This document shows, piece after piece, positions 34,335-43,494 of a stretch of DNA of 49,792 nucleotides. Source of the DNA: CAG-877 sp045125935 (GTDB lineage: Bacteria; Bacillota_I; Bacilli_A; RF39; UBA660); assembly GCA_045125935.1 (NCBI GenBank), contig JBGVNW010000035.1, positions 1-49,792 of the forward strand. The letters run 5' to 3'. The position numbers and the translations under genes are program-made. The notes beneath the pieces are model-generated. The model had not been told where the DNA came from and made no database searches. It was given only the letters and a program-made list of their open reading frames with translations. Position 1 is the first letter of the stretch. Every line of letters starts with the position of its first letter.

Positions 34335-36047
34335 ATGAAAAAAAAGAATACTATTACAATTGTTTTAATACTAGTTGCAATTCTAAGTATTGGATCAATT
34401 TATTATTTAAATAGTAGTAAAGCACAAGAATTAAACGAAAATAACAGTATAAAAAATACAAATCAAATAGATACTGAAATTAATCTAGATAACGGCGATG
34501 AAAAAATCAATTGGGACAACTTAGAATCTTCTACCCTAGATTTAGACAACAAGTCAGTAACAATAACAGAAGAAGGAATATACACACTATCTGGAAGCAT
34601 TACTAATGGCAGTATTACCGTAAATACTACTGGCGATGTAAAATTAATTTTAGACAATATCTCTATAAAAAATGATACAGGTCCAGCAATTATAATTGAA
34701 GCTGCTAATAACACTGTAATTGAATTAAAAGAAGGTACAACAAATACTTTAGAAGACTCCTCTACTTACAGTAATCTTGAATACGACGGTTGTATATTTT
34801 CAAAAGATGATCTTATTATTCAAGGAACTGGTACCCTAAAAATTACAAGTAATTATTTAGATGGAATTGTCTCTAATGATGATTTAAAAATAGTTGATGG
34901 AACTTATATAATAAATAGTAATGATGATGGTATTCGTGGTAAAGATTCAGTATATATACAAAATGGTAACTTCACAATTAATAGTGAAAGTGATGGAATA
35001 AAATCAACAAATGATACTGAATCAGATAAAGGATATATTAATATTGACAATGGAACATTTAACATTGAAAGTGGTCAAGATGGACTACAAGCTGAAACAA
35101 AATTAATTATTAATAATGGAACATTTGATATTACTACTGGTGATGGAAGTACATCAGAATCATCTGCTATTTATAAAGGTTTCTATGGTGGTTCATCATA
35201 TGATACAACTAGTTCTAAAGGTTTAAAATCAACAGATAACTTAGTAATAAATAATGGAACTATTACAATAAATTCACAAGATGACGCTATTCACTCTAAT
35301 AATTATGTTGGTATTAAAAATGGAACTATTAATATTTCAAGTGGAGATGACGGTATTCATGCTGATACTGAAATAATTATTGATGGTGGTAATATTGACA
35401 TAACAAAATCATATGAAGGAATTGAAGCAAACGATATTACTATTAATGATGGTGAAATTTCCATAGTTGCTAACGATGATGGAATAAATGTTAGTGGCGG
35501 AAGTGATTCTTCAAGTATGGGAGGTCGTCCTGGAGAAAATCCTATGGCTTCAACCGGAAGTGGAATTTTAACTATTAATAATGGAAACATTTACGTAAAT
35601 GCTGTCGGTGATGGTCTTGATGCTAATGGAAGTATTGTTATGAATGGTGGAACCGTTTACGTCGATGGACCAACAAATGGCGGCAATGGAACTCTTGACT
35701 ATGATCAAACATTCAGTATACATGGTGGAACATTAATTGCTGTTGGTAGTAGTGATATGGCTCAAAGTCCATCCTCATCATCAACTCAAAACTCCCTAAC
35801 ATTTTATCTATCAAGTACATACAACGCCAAGAAAATAACACTAGAAGATGAAGATGGTAACGAAATAATTTCCTATACTCCTCAAAAATCATACGAACTA
35901 GTAATTATTTCATCACAAAAAATACGTGAAGGCGAAACCTACACGTTAAAAATAAATAATACCAAAGTTACAACTTTAACTGTAACATCTACTGTCACAA
36001 CTAATGGAAAAAGTGGTGGTATGGTACCAGGAGGACGTCCAAGATAA
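34335..36047 (+). CDS. Secreted carbohydrate-binding beta-helix protein (Cthe_2159-like)
   Basis: 570 residues. A signal peptide or anchor (TITIVLILVAILSIGSIYYL) precedes a long parallel right-handed beta-helix of ~20-residue turns, each with a D-D-G-I or N-N-G-T pattern (SNDDGIRGKDSVYIQNGNFTI, SGDDGIHADTEIIIDGGNI), the signature of the calcium-binding, pectate-lyase-like Cthe_2159 family. A Gly/Pro/Arg-rich tail ends it. It is the third gene of the VTC-DUF4956 operon, an arrangement known in Clostridia, where a CotH kinase may also be present; none is here. Confidence 0.9.
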   Translation: MKKKNTITIVLILVAILSIGSIYYLNSSKAQELNENNSIKNTNQIDTEINLDNGDEKINWDNLESSTLDLDNKSVTITEEGIYTLSGSITNGSITVNTTGDVKLILDNISIKNDTGPAIIIEAANNTVIELKEGTTNTLEDSSTYSNLEYDGCIFSKDDLIIQGTGTLKITSNYLDGIVSNDDLKIVDGTYIINSNDDGIRGKDSVYIQNGNFTINSESDGIKSTNDTESDKGYINIDNGTFNIESGQDGLQAETKLIINNGTFDITTGDGSTSESSAIYKGFYGGSSYDTTSSKGLKSTDNLVINNGTITINSQDDAIHSNNYVGIKNGTINISSGDDGIHADTEIIIDGGNIDITKSYEGIEANDITINDGEISIVANDDGINVSGGSDSSSMGGRPGENPMASTGSGILTINNGNIYVNAVGDGLDANGSIVMNGGTVYVDGPTNGGNGTLDYDQTFSIHGGTLIAVGSSDMAQSPSSSSTQNSLTFYLSSTYNAKKITLEDEDGNEIISYTPQKSYELVIISSQKIREGETYTLKINNTKVTTLTVTSTVTTNGKSGGMVPGGRPR

Positions 36048-36062
36048 ATATCTACAACTTTT

Positions 36063-37130
36063 TTAAAGCTGATTTATTTTATCATTATTTATAATATAAG
36101 ATGTATATCTACCATCTCCAATTTTTAATATTAATTCTTCATTTATTAACTCATTTAGTGCCTTTTCTATCGTTGTCACACTAATATCAGGACATATTTC
36201 AGTAATCTGTTTCTTTGATATTTTTGATATATTTTTTTCAATCAGCAAAAGAATTCTTTCTTTTGCTGTTATTTTTTTATTTGTCATATACTCTATTCTG
36301 TTTGAAAAATCTTTATACGCTCTTAAAAATATACTTAAATAATATTCCGAAAAAAATGAATAATCATTACTATTATCATACCAGTTTATAGAAGATTTTT
36401 TTAAAGCATCATAATAACTTTCTTTTGTATTTTCAACTATTTTTTCAATACTTACGTATTTACCAACAATATATCCATTTTGATATAACAAAAGCAATGT
36501 TAACAACCTACTCATTCTTCCATTACCATCAGTAAATGGATGAATACTTAAAAAATCCAAAATAAATATTGGTATTAACAATAAAGGATCTATTTCTTGT
36601 CTTTGTATTAATTCATTATAATTTTTACATAGATTTTCAATTGCAATAGGTGTTTCAACAGCTGATAATGGTTTAAAACGTATCTTTTTATTACCAAACT
36701 CATCTGTTTCTTCAACAACATTATCATTCATTTTATATTTACCACCAATAGTTGTAGAACTGTATTTATATAAAATTTTATGCAATTGCAAAATAACATT
36801 TGATGTTATTGGTATATTATCATAATTTTCATGTATCAATTCAAGTACATCTCTATATCCCGCTATTTCCTCTTCATTCCTATTCTTAGGTGCAACTTTT
36901 TCACTTACAAGTTCTTTAATTCTTGAATCGGTCGTTTTAATCCCTTCTATTTTATTTGAATATTCTGCACTTTGAATTTTAGCTATATTTAACAAACTTG
37001 TCAAACAATCTTTTTTGGCTTCTATATATAAATCCTGTTTTCCTTTATATTCATGTATTAGGGAAACCGTATTAATTATATTAGATGTAAACAATTTCTT
37101 TGCTTCAGCTTCTAAATTAAATATTTTCAT
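36063..37130 (-). CDS. Fic-domain AMP transferase with N-terminal inhibitory helix
   Basis: 355 residues. The inhibitory motif (S/T)xxxE(G/N) is present as SNKIEG at ~58-63, so it is a class II Fic protein whose Glu62 is expected to block ATP. The catalytic motif HPFTDGNGRMSR begins at His197. The C-terminal ~70 residues (ISKKQITEICPDISVTTIEKALNELINEELIL) form a winged helix-turn-helix domain. GAGGTGAAGG precedes the ATG. It probably AMPylates a protein when inhibition is relieved; the target is unknown. Confidence 0.93.
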   Translation of the reverse strand: MKIFNLEAEAKKLFTSNIINTVSLIHEYKGKQDLYIEAKKDCLTSLLNIAKIQSAEYSNKIEGIKTTDSRIKELVSEKVAPKNRNEEEIAGYRDVLELIHENYDNIPITSNVILQLHKILYKYSSTTIGGKYKMNDNVVEETDEFGNKKIRFKPLSAVETPIAIENLCKNYNELIQRQEIDPLLLIPIFILDFLSIHPFTDGNGRMSRLLTLLLLYQNGYIVGKYVSIEKIVENTKESYYDALKKSSINWYDNSNDYSFFSEYYLSIFLRAYKDFSNRIEYMTNKKITAKERILLLIEKNISKISKKQITEICPDISVTTIEKALNELINEELILKIGDGRYTSYIINNDKINQL

Positions 37131-37153
37131 TTTCCTTCACCTCTCAATTGCAT

Positions 37154-37182
37154 ATTATATCACATCAACTACATATTTTCAA
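37154..37182 (-). promoter_or_regulatory. Sigma-A promoter of the Fic gene
   Basis: Minus strand: TTGAAA (37177-37182), 17 bases, TATAAT (37154-37159). Confidence 0.85.
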
Positions 37183-37343
37183 CATCTAAATATGCAGTTG
37201 TACACAAAAAATATACAATTACATAAATCAAAAAAGTTTTCATATACAAGGCAAAATTATCAAAATATGAACAAAAAAAGCAATTTTTTATACTGATTTA
37301 TATATTTAATTTAAACAAATTCAAAAATAGGAACATCAGATAA

Positions 37344-38804
37344 CTACTCTCGATAAGTAATATCATAATTACTTGGACCCTCAATACATTTTCCATCTAA
37401 GTCAAATCTAGACCCATGACAAGGACAATCCCAAGTCTTTTCAACTTCATTAAAAATTAAACTACATTTCATATGAGGACATATATTATAAACTATATGT
37501 TCTTTTTTATTTTCATCAATATAAATCGCTACATCTTTTTCATTTCTCTGTTCGAACTTAATATTAGTTGAATACCAATTTTTATTCTTACTAACCTTAT
37601 TTTTTACAAAAGAATATGCACTACTTCCAAGTATCAAAGAAGCATTTCCTATTGTCGAAGCACTTAAACTCCTAGTGGGACTAAACAAATCAATATACTT
37701 ATTTTCATTTTTCAATATAATATCCCGCAAAATCTTACCCGCAAGTATACCATTAGTCATTCCCCAAGTATTATAACCAGTTCCAATCAATAACCTCTCA
37801 TTATCACCAACTACGCCAATAAAAGGTAATGCATCAATCGTCATAATATCCTTATTTGACCATACATAATCAGGTTTAGTATTTTTCTCATTTAATAACT
37901 CTTGAAAATTAGCCTCCTCATCATTTTTTATCGCCAAATTGTGAGAATTGCTTAAATACAATTGATAATTATTATCCCCTTCACTATAATATCTCATTGA
38001 AATAACTGGGCTATTAACCGTAATAGCGCTAAAACCATAATTTTTATCTACTTTAAATGCCTCAATATAACTCTTTTCCAAATAACACTTCAATGGCATC
38101 CAAAAAGGACTTAAAAAATAAGGATAATGCATAGCTAAAACAACATATTTCGCCTTAATTGAATTATTCTCAGTCTTACAAATATATCCATCACTAACCT
38201 CATCCATTGAAACTATCTTTGTATTTTCAAATATAGATATTCCCCTTTTACTACAAATATCGGCTAAAGACAATACATATTTAACAGAATGAAAAACATA
38301 CGTATCATCAACATAAAAATTCTTATTCTTCTTATCTTCATGTGGTAAAGTATTAGACACTTTTACTTGAATTCCAAACTCCTCATATAACCTTTCCTCT
38401 TCACGTAACTTTCCATCATCAGTACTAGAAAAAATATATGATTTAGCACTCTCTAAATTACAATCAATTTTTTCTTTAGTAATAATTTCACTTGCCAAAT
38501 TAATCGCATCTTTTTGAGATTCAACATATAATTTAGCTTTTTCACTACCATGAAAAGTCTTAATTTTAGAACACATATTCTCCTGTAAATAAGTAAGTTT
38601 TCCAGTAGTCCTACTAGTAACTCCACTACCAATAGTATTTTTCTCAACTAAACAAACAGATAAACCACTATCAATTAATTGATAAGCAGTATTTACACCT
38701 GTCATTCCTCCACCAATAATTAATACATCAATATCAATATCCTGTTCTAATTTAGGATACTTACTAATTCTTAATTCTTCTGACCATATACTAACATTTT
38801 TCAT
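37344..38804 (-). CDS. FAD-dependent oxidoreductase with C-terminal Rieske domain (YhfW-like)
   Basis: 486 residues. N-terminal DAO-type FAD domain with the GGGMTGVNTAYQL dinucleotide-binding motif and the IGSGVTSRTTGKLT segment; C-terminal [2Fe-2S] Rieske domain from ~400 with CPHMKC and CPCHGSRFD cluster ligands. The architecture equals B. subtilis YhfW. The electron acceptor and substrate are unknown. Start ATG 38804 after GGTG. Confidence 0.93.
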   Translation of the reverse strand: MKNVSIWSEELRISKYPKLEQDIDIDVLIIGGGMTGVNTAYQLIDSGLSVCLVEKNTIGSGVTSRTTGKLTYLQENMCSKIKTFHGSEKAKLYVESQKDAINLASEIITKEKIDCNLESAKSYIFSSTDDGKLREEERLYEEFGIQVKVSNTLPHEDKKNKNFYVDDTYVFHSVKYVLSLADICSKRGISIFENTKIVSMDEVSDGYICKTENNSIKAKYVVLAMHYPYFLSPFWMPLKCYLEKSYIEAFKVDKNYGFSAITVNSPVISMRYYSEGDNNYQLYLSNSHNLAIKNDEEANFQELLNEKNTKPDYVWSNKDIMTIDALPFIGVVGDNERLLIGTGYNTWGMTNGILAGKILRDIILKNENKYIDLFSPTRSLSASTIGNASLILGSSAYSFVKNKVSKNKNWYSTNIKFEQRNEKDVAIYIDENKKEHIVYNICPHMKCSLIFNEVEKTWDCPCHGSRFDLDGKCIEGPSNYDITYRE

Positions 38805-38972
38805 TTATATCACCATTTTTAATATACCCAAAAATATATAAAATATTTAATATACAGCCTTTAATAATTAACTTTAAAGGCAACAATATATAAAAATTTT
38901 AAAACTAGAAATAATTTTTATAATAATATATACTATAATAGACTTATAAAACTTAATAGAAAGGTTTAATTT

Positions 38973-39890
38973 ATGACATTTCCAATTATCTTAACAATAA
39001 TTGCCTCTTTTATTTGGGCCATAACAACACATATAGATAAATATTTACTATACAATCTGAAAAATAATACCAGTAATATTAACACAGTCTTAGTATTTTC
39101 AACATTAATTGCTGGAATATCCTTTTCACCAATTTGGCTAATAATTTCAAATTTTCAAGTAAAAATAGGCCTAATTCCATTAATAATAATTTTCCTATCT
39201 TCAATAATCTACATAGCGGGAAATTACTTATATTTTAGAGCACTAGAAGATGGTGATCCAACTATAGTTGCAGTAATGTTTCAATTAATTCCAGTCTTTA
39301 GCTACATCCTCTCTTTCATATTATTTAAAGAAGCTCTATCTTCAAACCAAATAATTGGCTCAATATTAATCATTTTATCCGCTATATTAATATCACTTGA
39401 GTTCACTAAAACTAAAAACAATAACAAGTTAATGACGCTACTTCTAATGACTTTATCATCAATTTCATATGCTATATACTTTATCTGTTTTGATTTAGCA
39501 GTAAGAACAAGCAATTATAATGCTGCAGCTTTTTGGTTTCAAATTGGACTATTTCTAATTGGAATTGTACTATTCTGTTTCAAACAATTTAAATCTCCTT
39601 TTATCAAAATGATTAAAGAAAATGGAAAAAAATTTATAGGTTTAAATATCACAAACGAAATCGTAAATATTATCGCTAATCTTCTAGTTAATTTCGCAAA
39701 CTTAACTATTCCTCTCGCAATCGCTAATACTTTAAACGGTGCCCAAGGAGCATTTGTTTTTCTTATAGGTATAATTGGTCACTTAATTTTCCCCAAAATA
39801 TTTACCGAAAAGTTTGATAAGAAAACCATAATTCAAAAAATACTATGTATTATTCTTGGAATAATCGGATTAATTATAATGTTTAACTAA
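38973..39890 (+). CDS. EamA/DMT-family transporter
   Basis: 305 residues, ten membrane segments arranged as two EamA repeats (1-140 and 150-305). ALEDGDPTIVAVMFQLIPVFSYILSFILFKE is the characteristic C-terminal helix pair of the first repeat, and NTLNGAQGAFVFLIGIIGHL corresponds in the second. Substrate unknown; family members export amino acids, nucleosides or sugars. Confidence 0.9.
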   Translation: MTFPIILTIIASFIWAITTHIDKYLLYNLKNNTSNINTVLVFSTLIAGISFSPIWLIISNFQVKIGLIPLIIIFLSSIIYIAGNYLYFRALEDGDPTIVAVMFQLIPVFSYILSFILFKEALSSNQIIGSILIILSAILISLEFTKTKNNNKLMTLLLMTLSSISYAIYFICFDLAVRTSNYNAAAFWFQIGLFLIGIVLFCFKQFKSPFIKMIKENGKKFIGLNITNEIVNIIANLLVNFANLTIPLAIANTLNGAQGAFVFLIGIIGHLIFPKIFTEKFDKKTIIQKILCIILGIIGLIIMFN

Positions 39891-39910
39891 GAAGTTTACT
39901 ACTTCTTTTT
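39889..39910 (+). terminator. Terminator of the EamA gene
   Basis: AAGAAGT and ACTTCTT arms around a five-base loop, overlapping the stop, then T residues. Confidence 0.65.
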
Positions 39911-39949
39911 ATTTTGATAAAATTATATTAATTAGTAAGGAGGCATATT

Positions 39950-40375
39950 ATGAAACCAGGAATTGGTGTTGGAGTAATGATTTTAAAAGATAATAAAATA
40001 CTGCTAGGATTAAGAAATCCAAACAAAGAAAAAGCATCAAGTGAACTACAAGGGCAAGGAACATGGACCACGCCAGGAGGTAAAGTTGAATTTATGGAAA
40101 CACTCCTTGATGCTGCGAAAAGAGAGTTAAAAGAAGAAACAAATTTAGAAACAGACAATTTAAAACTATTATGTATTTCGGATGATATGACAGAATCTGC
40201 TCATTATGTAACAGTAGGTTTTATCACAGAAAAGTTTTATGGAGAATTAAAAACAATGGAACCCGAAACAATTTTAAAATGGGAATGGTTTGATTTAGAT
40301 AATATTCCTACAAACATCTATAAACCAAGTTTAAAATGTATTGAAAAATACAAAACAGGAATTATTTATCAATAA
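39950..40375 (+). CDS. Nudix hydrolase
   Basis: 141 residues with a complete Nudix box GGKVEFMETLLDAAKRELKEET (Gx5Ex7REUxEE pattern; Glu residues for metal present). MKPGIGVGVMILKDNKILLG start resembles MutT-type nucleoside di/triphosphate hydrolases. It is followed after 10 bases by the phosphoesterase gene. Confidence 0.92.
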   Translation: MKPGIGVGVMILKDNKILLGLRNPNKEKASSELQGQGTWTTPGGKVEFMETLLDAAKRELKEETNLETDNLKLLCISDDMTESAHYVTVGFITEKFYGELKTMEPETILKWEWFDLDNIPTNIYKPSLKCIEKYKTGIIYQ

Positions 40376-40385
40376 GGAGAAAGTT

Positions 40386-41222
40386 ATGGAAAGAATCGCA
40401 ATAATATCAGATATACATGGTAATTTAGAAGCTTTAACTACCGTATTAAATGATATTGAAAAAAGAAATATAAAAACAATATATTGTCTAGGTGACATTA
40501 TCGCCAAAGGAACACATTCAAAAGAATGTTTAAATCTAATTAGAGAAAAATGCCAAATAGTTGTTCGTGGAAATTGTGATGAAGTATTTTCAACAGAACA
40601 TAATCTAGAAAATGTAGACGAAGTATTACAAAAAAGAGTTATTTGGAATCAAACAAAACTAACACAAGAAGATCGCCAATATTTACTAAGTTTGCCATTC
40701 TCGCATGAATTTTATATGAGTGGTAGTCTAATTAGATTATTTCACTCAACACCACATAAGATAGATGGTTTTGCCGCAAGCATTGATAGTATCGATAAGA
40801 AAAGAGCTCAATTTCTACCAACAGAAAACACTATATCTCAAGAGATTGCTGATATAGTTATTTATGGTCATAATCATGTTCAATATTTAGATAAATTCTA
40901 TAATAAAACGTTAATAAATGTTGGTAGTATTGGAAACCCTGTCGATGTAATTAGAAAAGAAAATTTTGATAGTAATCCACTGGAAACAACCCAAGCAAAT
41001 TATCTAATCATCGAAGGAAACTTAAATTCAAAAGAATATGATACTTCCCTATCATTTCAATTTATAAGAGTTCCTTATGACATCCAAAAAGAACTATCAA
41101 CAAATAATGATAACCCTGAAATAGAATCTTATACAACAGAGCTAACTGAAGGAAAATATCGTGATCCAAATAAAATAATAGAATCATTTAAAAGTAGAAA
41201 TATAGATATAAGTAGATTATAA
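40386..41222 (+). CDS. Metallophosphoesterase (YfcE/MJ0936-like)
   Basis: 278 residues. Start at ATG 40386 (AAGGAG upstream); the long open frame beginning at 40341 overlaps the Nudix gene and is not used. Motifs: SDIHGN, GDIIAKG, GNCDEV, and GHNHV, giving the dimetal site. No membrane segment. Could be a phosphodiesterase or Ap4A-type hydrolase; undecided. The C-terminal ~60 residues extend beyond the minimal fold. Confidence 0.9.
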   Translation: MERIAIISDIHGNLEALTTVLNDIEKRNIKTIYCLGDIIAKGTHSKECLNLIREKCQIVVRGNCDEVFSTEHNLENVDEVLQKRVIWNQTKLTQEDRQYLLSLPFSHEFYMSGSLIRLFHSTPHKIDGFAASIDSIDKKRAQFLPTENTISQEIADIVIYGHNHVQYLDKFYNKTLINVGSIGNPVDVIRKENFDSNPLETTQANYLIIEGNLNSKEYDTSLSFQFIRVPYDIQKELSTNNDNPEIESYTTELTEGKYRDPNKIIESFKSRNIDISRL

Positions 41223-41248
41223 AAGAAAGTCAACTAAAGACTTTCTTT
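41222..41248. terminator. Bidirectional terminator between the phosphoesterase gene and folD
   Basis: AAAGAAAGTC and GACTTTCTTT arms around a seven-base loop, serving both converging genes. Confidence 0.8.
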
Positions 41249-42082
41249 TTTATTTCGTAATAAATATGCTTTATAAGTATTTTCTCCAAGTTCCGCAACA
41301 GTCATTTGCCCAACACCTCCAGGAACAGGAGTAATATAAGAAACTTTATCTTTTACATCTTCAAAATCTACATCACCACATAAAGTTCCATCTTTTAATC
41401 TATTAATACCAACATCAATTACAACTGTACCTCTTTTAATATAATCTCTTCCTATCAAATTAGGCTTCCCAACCGCTACTACTAAAATATCAGCCTTTTT
41501 AGTAATTTTAGCTAAATCTTTACTCCTAGAATGGCAAAGTGTCACAGTCGCATGATTATTAAGCATTAAACTTGCAAGTGGCTTTCCCACTAAATCACTT
41601 CTTCCAACAATAACAACATGTTTACCAAGAACATCAATTTTATAATATTTAAGTAAACTCATAATTCCCTTAGGAGTACAAGGAACAAGGGCATCATCAT
41701 TATGTACTAGTTTTCCCATATTAATATCAGTTAATCCATCTATATCTTTATATGGATTAATAGCATTCTGAATAATTTTAGAATCCAAATGTTTAGGAAT
41801 CGGCATTTGTACTAAAATACCATCTACCAAATCATCATTATTTAAATTATTTATTTCAATCAACAACTCTTTTTCAGATACATCAGCAGGTAACTTTACA
41901 TGTCTAAAAGTATATCCTAACTCCTCTGCCATCTTAGATTTTTGTCTAACATAAACACTACTTGCTGGATCATCACCAACTTGAATAACAACTAATCCAA
42001 GTGGTCTATCTAATTTAGAAACTTCTATTTTCAAATCCTTTAATTTCTTTTCTTTTACTTTTTTACCATCTAATAACTTCAT
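41234..42082 (-). CDS. folD: Bifunctional methylene-THF dehydrogenase/methenyl-THF cyclohydrolase FolD
   Basis: 282 residues, cytosolic enzyme interconverting 5,10-methylene-, methenyl- and 10-formyl-tetrahydrofolate. Tyr44-x-x-x-Lys48 (YVRQK) holds the catalytic lysine; GRSDLVGKPLA is the NADP-binding loop and TPVPGGVGQMT the family signature. AGGAGGG precedes the ATG. Confidence 0.97.
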   Translation of the reverse strand: MKLLDGKKVKEKKLKDLKIEVSKLDRPLGLVVIQVGDDPASSVYVRQKSKMAEELGYTFRHVKLPADVSEKELLIEINNLNNDDLVDGILVQMPIPKHLDSKIIQNAINPYKDIDGLTDINMGKLVHNDDALVPCTPKGIMSLLKYYKIDVLGKHVVIVGRSDLVGKPLASLMLNNHATVTLCHSRSKDLAKITKKADILVVAVGKPNLIGRDYIKRGTVVIDVGINRLKDGTLCGDVDFEDVKDKVSYITPVPGGVGQMTVAELGENTYKAYLLRNKKESL

Positions 42083-42120
42083 ACTACCCTCCTACTAAAA
42101 ATTATATCACAGCTCCAAAA

Positions 42121-42145
42121 GAAAAAAAGTGAATTAACACTTTTT
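42121..42145 (-). terminator. Terminator of the 42157 gene
   Basis: Minus-strand AAAAAGTG/CACTTTTT arms around a six-base loop, then eight T. Confidence 0.75.
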
Positions 42146-42156
42146 AACATTCATCT

Positions 42157-43383
42157 TTATCTAGCAGGAGAAACACAACTTGCCGTACCATAATTGCCAG
42201 CTTTATCATAGAAACCAACACTTACAGTAAGCCCTTCTTTAAAGTAACCACCAAAAGTAAGTGTACTAGATTTATACATTTTATCATTATATGCATAAGC
42301 ACTAATACCTATATTATCATTAGCTGATATAGAGATTTGACTTCCACTAGAACCATGCGTAATTGTACAACTTCCTGTTGGAACTTCTTTATCAATATTT
42401 TTTACTGGAAATGTATATTTCTTAACCAAACCAACTTCATTATGTACTTCAAAACTATAACTTTGATTACTACTTACTTTATATGAATAAGTACTCTGTG
42501 TAACTTTTTGACCATCAGGTAAGATAATATAACCAAATCGATCAGCAGATACATTGATTGTCAATGTTACATCCTCATTTGTATAATAAATTGTACTTGG
42601 CGTAATTTCTGCACTCATATCAAGTACATATACTTGTCTAGAAACAGACTTAGTTTGATTACTAGAGTTAGTAATAGAATATGTTAATGTATAAGTACCA
42701 GTATTACTAGTATCTACATTTCCAGAAATTACTATATTACCAGAAATATCAACTCCATCTTTATTAGTTGCACTAGCTCCTGGATCTTGATATGAAACCC
42801 CTTTAAAGATATAAATTGAAGATGCACCATTCAATGAAATATTAACTTCTGATGTATCAACAGTTGTATTATTGTTATTATTTTCTTCACTAGAATTATT
42901 AGAATTTGAACTATTTTCATCCTGTACTACTTCAATTGTTCTAACAAGTTCCCTTGCGGTTCCATCATATATTAAAGTATAAGTAATTTCATAAACTCCA
43001 ACTACATTAGTATCTACTCCACCATTAATTTCCACAAAACTGTTTAAGCTACCATTTGTAGAACTTTCAGCAGAATAACCAGGATCAACAAATGTCTCAC
43101 CAACTACCAATGTAATTTTTTCATCCCCATTTAATTCAAAAACAACTGACTCTTGCAATATAATTGTATCAGCAGGATCTTCAGTAGTTGTTGATTTCTT
43201 TTTACCTGAAGAATATATACCCCATATAATCAATAATATTAAAAATACAATAATCGCAATAATTATAATCTTCATAGTAGAAGGTTTCTTTTCATCATTA
43301 CTTTCAAAATCATCATAATTACTTCGAGTATCTACTTCCTCATCATTGTCCCCAAAATCATCAAATTCATCAAAATCATTCAC
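42157..43383 (-). CDS. Membrane-anchored protein with DUF5011-type Ig-like domains
   Basis: 408 residues. Start chosen as GTG at 43383, with GGGAG nine bases upstream; the longer frame starts upstream without a site. Very acidic cytosolic N-terminus (DFDEFDDFGDNDEE), membrane segment at ~40-60 (TMKIIIIAIIVFLILLIIWGIY), then at least two Ig-like repeats (FVDPGYSAES...VDTNVVGVYEITYTLIY; SYQDPGASATNKDG...SNTGTYTLTYSI) joined by an Asn/Ser-rich linker, and a beta-rich C-terminal end with Cys. Such domains bind or space wall polymers. Anchored outside; function unknown. Confidence 0.85.
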   Translation of the reverse strand: MNDFDEFDDFGDNDEEVDTRSNYDDFESNDEKKPSTMKIIIIAIIVFLILLIIWGIYSSGKKKSTTTEDPADTIILQESVVFELNGDEKITLVVGETFVDPGYSAESSTNGSLNSFVEINGGVDTNVVGVYEITYTLIYDGTARELVRTIEVVQDENSSNSNNSSEENNNNNTTVDTSEVNISLNGASSIYIFKGVSYQDPGASATNKDGVDISGNIVISGNVDTSNTGTYTLTYSITNSSNQTKSVSRQVYVLDMSAEITPSTIYYTNEDVTLTINVSADRFGYIILPDGQKVTQSTYSYKVSSNQSYSFEVHNEVGLVKKYTFPVKNIDKEVPTGSCTITHGSSGSQISISANDNIGISAYAYNDKMYKSSTLTFGGYFKEGLTVSVGFYDKAGNYGTASCVSPAR

Positions 43384-43494
43384 ACAAGACCACTCCCATC
43401 TCACATATCTCAATTATAATTTATAATCTACTGAATGTCAAAATAAACAAATACTGGCTGTTTACTTCTAGAATTTATACTATTATACAATAAC

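Noticed and set aside
37131..37343. Plus-strand ORF 37015-37296
   Set aside because: Antisense to the Fic N-terminus with no ribosome site; low-complexity AT reading.
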